A DNA stretch of 9,011 nt from Waddliaceae bacterium. GTDB taxonomy: Bacteria; Chlamydiota; Chlamydiia; Chlamydiales; SLOH01. The stretch covers positions 1 to 9,011 of the forward strand of contig SLOH01000144.1 in the NCBI GenBank assembly GCA_007132595.1, read 5' to 3'. Made by a program: the position numbers and the translations under genes. The notes below the pieces were generated by a model, which made no database searches, was not told the DNA's origin, and was given only the letters and a program-made list of their open reading frames with translations. How positions within the stretch are numbered: position 1 is the first letter of the stretch; each line of letters starts with the position of its first letter. Below, in pieces: positions 6,334 to 9,011 of the stretch.

Positions 6334-7343
6334 GGAGCAAAGACTCCCTCTTCAAGTGTTGCTGGGTTTGGCCAAGGCTGATCATCGGCATGTTTAATCG
6401 CAGAAATCACCTTCTCTTTAATTTCTTTATCTATTTCCTTGTATTCATCCTCAGTCAGCCAATTTTTTTTCTCAAGGACATCTTTTAATTGCAAAAGCGG
6501 ATCGTACTTCATTTCCTTCTTTAACTCATCCTTTGATCGGTAGAGTGCGGGATCTGAAATCGAGTGCCCCTTAAATCTTTCACATACAGCTTCCACTAAA
6601 ACCGGGCGTTTCGTTTCAAGGGTTTCGTTGTAAATGTGAGAAAATCCGGCAAAGCAGCTCAAATAGTCCATACCGTCAAGAGAATATCCCTTGACTCGAT
6701 ACGCAGGTGCGATCTCCTCAGCAAGGCGATTGACAGCCACCGCACGACTAACAGCGGTTCCCATTCCCCATTGATTATTTTCAATGACATAGATAATCGG
6801 CAGATCCCAAAGCGAGGCGATATTTAATGACTCATGGAACGCTCCCTGAGCAAGCGCGCCATCGCCTAGAAAACAAACGGCGACTTGATCTTTGATCCCC
6901 TGATATTTTATGGAAAATGCAGCTCCTGTTGCCGCCGGAACCTGACCTGTGACAATACCGAAACCGCCGAGCAATCGATCAGTGTAAAGATGCATCGACC
7001 CACCGCGGCCTTTCGCGTTTCCGGTTTCGCGACCAAACAGCTCGGCCATTGCACTTTCAGGGGTCACACCGAGAAGGAGTGCAAGCGCATGACAACGATA
7101 AGAGGTCACCCACCACTGCTCTTGGCCCATCACATCAACAGCGGCTGTTTGAATTGCCTCTTGACCGACGTAGGAGTGAAAAAACCCTCCAATTTTCCCT
7201 TGAAGGTAACTTGCTTCTGCCCGAATTTCAAAGTTACGGATCAAAAGCATTTTTCTAAGAGCCTGCAAAAGCCCCTCTTTACCGATCTTTTTTAAAACGT
7301 CTTCTTGATCGAAGGAGAAATAATTTCGCTGATATTTTTTCAA
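6330..7343 (-). CDS. pdhA: pyruvate dehydrogenase E1 component, alpha subunit
   Basis: Alpha subunit (337 residues) of E1, which binds thiamine diphosphate and begins pyruvate oxidation. Visible features: HSYVGQEAIQTAA (56-68); the YRCH motif (82-85) of the active site; GRGGSMHLY (112-120); GGFGIVTGQVPAATGAAF (126-143); the thiamine diphosphate motif starting GDGA (160-163) and ending ENN (188-190); and the loop GHSISDPALYRS (259-270), equivalent to the phosphorylation loop of mitochondrial E1alpha. No kinase gene is seen here. The start is a TTG; no in-frame ATG occurs before Met32, which lies inside the conserved MLLIRNFE helix, so the TTG with AGGGGT just upstream is the best choice. The leader also holds a hairpin and a six-codon reading frame that runs into this TTG. 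It overlaps pdhB by four bases and has a good promoter inside the end of the redoxin gene. Confidence 0.95.
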   Translation of the reverse strand: MKKYQRNYFSFDQEDVLKKIGKEGLLQALRKMLLIRNFEIRAEASYLQGKIGGFFHSYVGQEAIQTAAVDVMGQEQWWVTSYRCHALALLLGVTPESAMAELFGRETGNAKGRGGSMHLYTDRLLGGFGIVTGQVPAATGAAFSIKYQGIKDQVAVCFLGDGALAQGAFHESLNIASLWDLPIIYVIENNQWGMGTAVSRAVAVNRLAEEIAPAYRVKGYSLDGMDYLSCFAGFSHIYNETLETKRPVLVEAVCERFKGHSISDPALYRSKDELKKEMKYDPLLQLKDVLEKKNWLTEDEYKEIDKEIKEKVISAIKHADDQPWPNPATLEEGVFAP

Positions 7344-7360
7344 AGCACCCCTATTTGCAT
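7340..7360 (-). other. possible six-codon leader reading frame running into pdhA
   Basis: The reverse strand reads ATG CAA ATA GGG GTG CTT TGA (MQIGVL). Its stop overlaps the pdhA TTG start by two bases (TTGA). A GGGGG run lies five bases before its ATG and could act as a ribosome binding site. Ribosomes stopping here could restart at the weak TTG. A frame this short can occur by chance, and no protein evidence is possible from sequence. Confidence 0.25.
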
Positions 7361-7365
7361 CGATT

Positions 7366-7384
7366 CCCCCGAAAAAATCAGGGG
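7366..7384 (-). promoter_or_regulatory. stem-loop in the pdhA leader
   Basis: On the reverse strand CCCCTGA (7378-7384) pairs with TCGGGGG (7366-7372): seven pairs including one G-U, around a TTTTT loop. If transcription starts near 7387 the stem lies almost at the 5' end of the mRNA, where such stems often slow decay. The same CCCC run, extended to ACCCCT (7380-7385), can instead pair perfectly with AGGGGT (7347-7352), the pdhA Shine-Dalgarno region. No T-run follows, so it is not a standard terminator for the redoxin gene. Confidence 0.5.
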
Positions 7385-7393
7385 TTTAATTGC

Positions 7394-7422
7394 ATTGTAC
7401 GAACTATTGATTAAGCTGGCAA
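7394..7422 (-). promoter_or_regulatory. predicted sigma70-type promoter of pdhABC
   Basis: On the reverse strand TTGCCA (7417-7422) and TACAAT (7394-7399) are 17 bases apart, each matching the consensus at five of six positions. The -35 box lies within the last codons of the redoxin-fusion gene. The expected transcript start is near 7387, giving a leader of about 44 bases that begins with the hairpin. It is the strongest promoter match I found in the window. Confidence 0.7.
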
Positions 7423-8061
7423 ATGTCTAGATTGCAACTCGGCTAGAAGTTCTTTTGCTCTCTCTAAAAGCGTGGTATCTCCGATCGTAAGATCTGTCGA
7501 ACAGGCATGAACAATCATTTCATCGACATCTCCATAAAGACGGTTGAGTAACTTGAACTCCTCGGCTGAGCGAAGACTGGAGTCTTTGCGAAATGTTTCA
7601 AGCCACTCCATTTCAAACTCTTTTTCGGTTATCTTACCGCCGACAAACTCTTCAAGAAGGGTCACATACGGCTGGACATTTCCTGCGAACTCAGCGTCCT
7701 CTTCATGCTCTACCCGTCCATGATGCTGGTTTAACCCAAGCTCGAGCGCCTCAAGTGTGATATCCCAATTATCAAGGTCAAAAACAGCATCGCCATCTTT
7801 CATTAAGATAAATTGCGGTGACTGATGCACAAGGCCGGTAATTTCTGTGATATAATTAGAAGCGGGTCTGCTTTGGATGACTCGAACCACGCCAATGTGA
7901 AGGTCTTTTCTTCCTTTCAAAGCATTTTCAACATAGCCAAATCCATGTGTTGTCTTATGGCAAGAGCCTGCCTTAAAAAAAACACATGTTGGATTTTTTT
8001 CAAAAAATGCAGCAACCTCTTCGGGTGTTGTCAGTTCATACATTCGATCTCGCACAGCCAT
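7411..8061 (-). CDS. YtxJ/BrxC-like monothiol redoxin fused to a colicin D immunity-like domain
   Basis: A 216-residue cytoplasmic protein with no signal peptide or membrane segment. Residues 1 to about 112 resemble the bacilliredoxin YtxJ/BrxC family (thioredoxin fold): FFKAGSCHKTT (28-38) places a single active-site Cys34 with no CxxC partner, followed by VRVIQSRPASNYITEITG (59-76) and HQSPQFILMKDG (79-90), which carries the cis-Pro region. Family members reduce mixed disulfides of low-molecular-weight thiols in Firmicutes; the thiol partner here is unknown. After an acidic, His-containing linker (about 112-128), residues 129-213 are helical and recall the colicin D immunity/self-protective family: LLEEFVGGKITEKEFEMEWL (135-154), LNRLYGDVDEMI (172-183) and TTLLERAKELL (196-206). 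No toxin gene is visible nearby. AGGAG precedes the ATG with good spacing. It lies between a sodium symporter and pdhA. The redoxin assignment is firm, the second domain less so. Confidence 0.8.
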   Translation of the reverse strand: MAVRDRMYELTTPEEVAAFFEKNPTCVFFKAGSCHKTTHGFGYVENALKGRKDLHIGVVRVIQSRPASNYITEITGLVHQSPQFILMKDGDAVFDLDNWDITLEALELGLNQHHGRVEHEEDAEFAGNVQPYVTLLEEFVGGKITEKEFEMEWLETFRKDSSLRSAEEFKLLNRLYGDVDEMIVHACSTDLTIGDTTLLERAKELLAELQSRHLPA

Positions 8062-8083
8062 TGTTTCTCTCCTTTTTGTAAAA

Positions 8084-8112
8084 AGTATATATGAATCCGG
8101 TGAAAAATGAAA
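8084..8112 (-). promoter_or_regulatory. possible promoter of the redoxin-immunity fusion gene
   Basis: On the reverse strand TATACT (8084-8089; five of six matches) lies 17 bases after TTTCAT (8107-8112), a poor -35 box. A start near 8077 would give a leader of about 15 bases with the AGGAG site. The -10 is good but the pair is weak overall. Readthrough from the transporter gene is equally possible. Confidence 0.35.
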
Positions 8113-8119
8113 CCTATCA

Positions 8120-9011
8120 CTATTTTTTCAATGAAAGAATCGCAGCTAAACCAAGCGCAAGCGCAAGCCAGGTAAAACGCACAAGCTCTTCTAGGCCAAA
8201 ACCGCTCAAGTACTCACTTCTAATCGAGATAAATAAGCTGAACAATAAGATTGCGAGGGAGGCGTATTTTAACGCGTAAAATGCAAGAGTTCTTCGATTC
8301 CCTTTCATCCAAATGGGATGATCTCTAAATTCAGCGCTCAAATACATAAAAACGATAATTTGCGCAATTCCTCCAATCAGCATATTATTCCCTAAGACCA
8401 TCGGCTCAAGAGCTGCGATCAATGCAGTTCCATTTCCCATGCAAAATGGAATAGAGAGCAGAAAAATCACGCTCATCGCAATTGTTGCAGCCACTTTTCT
8501 TGAAAGAGAAAACTCTACTCTAAAATTGCCGACAATGCTTTCGATAATAGAAAACACACCGGTAAAACCTGCAATGAAAACGGAGAAAAAGAACAGTGCT
8601 CCAATCACTCTTGATAAAATAGGTCCAAAACTATTGAGAATCAATGGAAATATCACATACCCAATCTCAAAGGTCGAATGAGAGGTGACAACTTCGTTAA
8701 AGGGCACATTTTGCTGATGTGACATGAATCCAAGACACCCGAAGATCATAAATCCGCTCAAAAATGAAATGGCAAAATCGGATAAGGCAATAATGACCAT
8801 TGCCTGTCGGATGTTTGTCTGTTTCTCTGTGTGCCTTGAATATCCAACGACAATCCCGAGTCCTAAAGAAAGGCTGAAAAAGAGCTGCCCGAATACATCC
8901 CGCCAGATTGTCAAATCTGTCAGTTTTGAAAAGTCGGGATTGAGAAAGTGAAAGAATCCATCAGTCGATCCGGGAAGAAAAAACACAACGGCTGTAAATA
9001 CAATAACCAAA
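8120..9011 (-). CDS. sodium-dependent transporter, SNF (NSS/LeuT) family, C-terminal part
   Basis: Partial gene: about 296 C-terminal residues are present and the start lies beyond position 9011. Neurotransmitter:sodium symporters move amino acids or related solutes into the cell with sodium ions. Here the protein probably sits in the inner membrane and takes up a host-derived nutrient. The sequence enters near transmembrane segment 5, then shows LPGSTDGFFHFLNPDFSKL and FGQLFFSLSLGLGIVVGYSR, the unwound segment-6 signature of the LeuT fold. Further hydrophobic segments follow, including FFFSVFIAGFTGVFSIIES, the segment-8 region that helps bind sodium in LeuT. The C-terminus ends in SLKK and a TAG stop. 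Chlamydia carries a protein of this family, so the type is expected in the order; the substrate cannot be read from what is visible. A TTG at 9010 is simply the first in-frame codon at the window edge, not a real start. Confidence 0.9.
   Translation of the reverse strand, partial: LVIVFTAVVFFLPGSTDGFFHFLNPDFSKLTDLTIWRDVFGQLFFSLSLGLGIVVGYSRHTEKQTNIRQAMVIIALSDFAISFLSGFMIFGCLGFMSHQQNVPFNEVVTSHSTFEIGYVIFPLILNSFGPILSRVIGALFFFSVFIAGFTGVFSIIESIVGNFRVEFSLSRKVAATIAMSVIFLLSIPFCMGNGTALIAALEPMVLGNNMLIGGIAQIIVFMYLSAEFRDHPIWMKGNRRTLAFYALKYASLAILLFSLFISIRSEYLSGFGLEELVRFTWLALALGLAAILSLKK

Noticed and set aside
6885..7295. 136-codon open frame with many cysteines opposite pdhA
   Set aside because: It is antisense to conserved PdhA motifs (YRCH, GDGA) and shows no recognisable domain or start signal; its Cys and His content follows from the codons on the other strand.
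7366..7384. CCCC...GGGG stem as an intrinsic terminator of the redoxin gene
   Set aside because: No run of T follows the stem on the transcribed strand, and a strong promoter lies just upstream. A role in the pdhA leader explains it better.
8091..8140. AT-rich inverted repeat (TGAAAAA/TTTTTCA) around the transporter stop as a terminator
   Set aside because: The stem is only A-T rich with a long loop and no separate T-run after it, and the second arm overlaps the proposed promoter of the next gene. Too weak to call.
1..9011. tRNA or rRNA genes, CRISPR arrays, insertion sequences, toxin genes beside the immunity-like domain
   Set aside because: The window is almost completely filled by coding genes. 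The remaining gaps are 118 bases or shorter and show no such structures.

Overview
All genes in this window lie on the minus strand and are densely packed, with 1-base and 4-base overlaps and no gap longer than about 120 bases. The order bamA-ompH-lpxD next to recR, with pdhABC close by, together with a LeuT-type sodium symporter, points to the order Chlamydiales. Moderate base composition and a gene order that differs from what I recall of Chlamydia trachomatis suggest an environmental lineage (Waddlia/Parachlamydia/Criblamydia type). That assignment is an inference from gene order and protein character; no search was run.

Layout in the direction of transcription (high to low coordinates): the C-terminal two thirds of a sodium:neurotransmitter-symporter family transporter (8120-9011, start outside the window); a 216-residue protein joining a YtxJ/BrxC-like monothiol redoxin domain to what looks like a colicin D immunity-type helical domain (7411-8061); the pyruvate dehydrogenase genes pdhA, pdhB and pdhC for E1alpha, E1beta and E2 (7343 down to 3936; no E3 gene here); recR (3289-3885); then the outer-membrane biogenesis genes bamA (872-3232), ompH/skp (320-850) and the first 106 codons of lpxD (1-320).

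Good sigma70-like promoters (17-base spacers) can be read in front of pdhA, recR and bamA, and a weaker one in front of the redoxin gene. The window therefore probably holds at least three transcription units: pdhABC, recR (possibly leaderless), and bamA-ompH-lpxD. The envelope genes work together: Skp/OmpH escorts unfolded outer-membrane proteins to the BamA pore, and LpxD makes a lipid A precursor for the same membrane. PdhABC turns pyruvate into acetyl-CoA, which can feed fatty-acid and lipid A synthesis.

The points most worth a second look are the redoxin-immunity domain fusion and the pdhA leader. In that leader a 5'-terminal hairpin, a tiny reading frame that runs into the TTG start, and a competing pairing with the Shine-Dalgarno sequence could form a small RNA switch.
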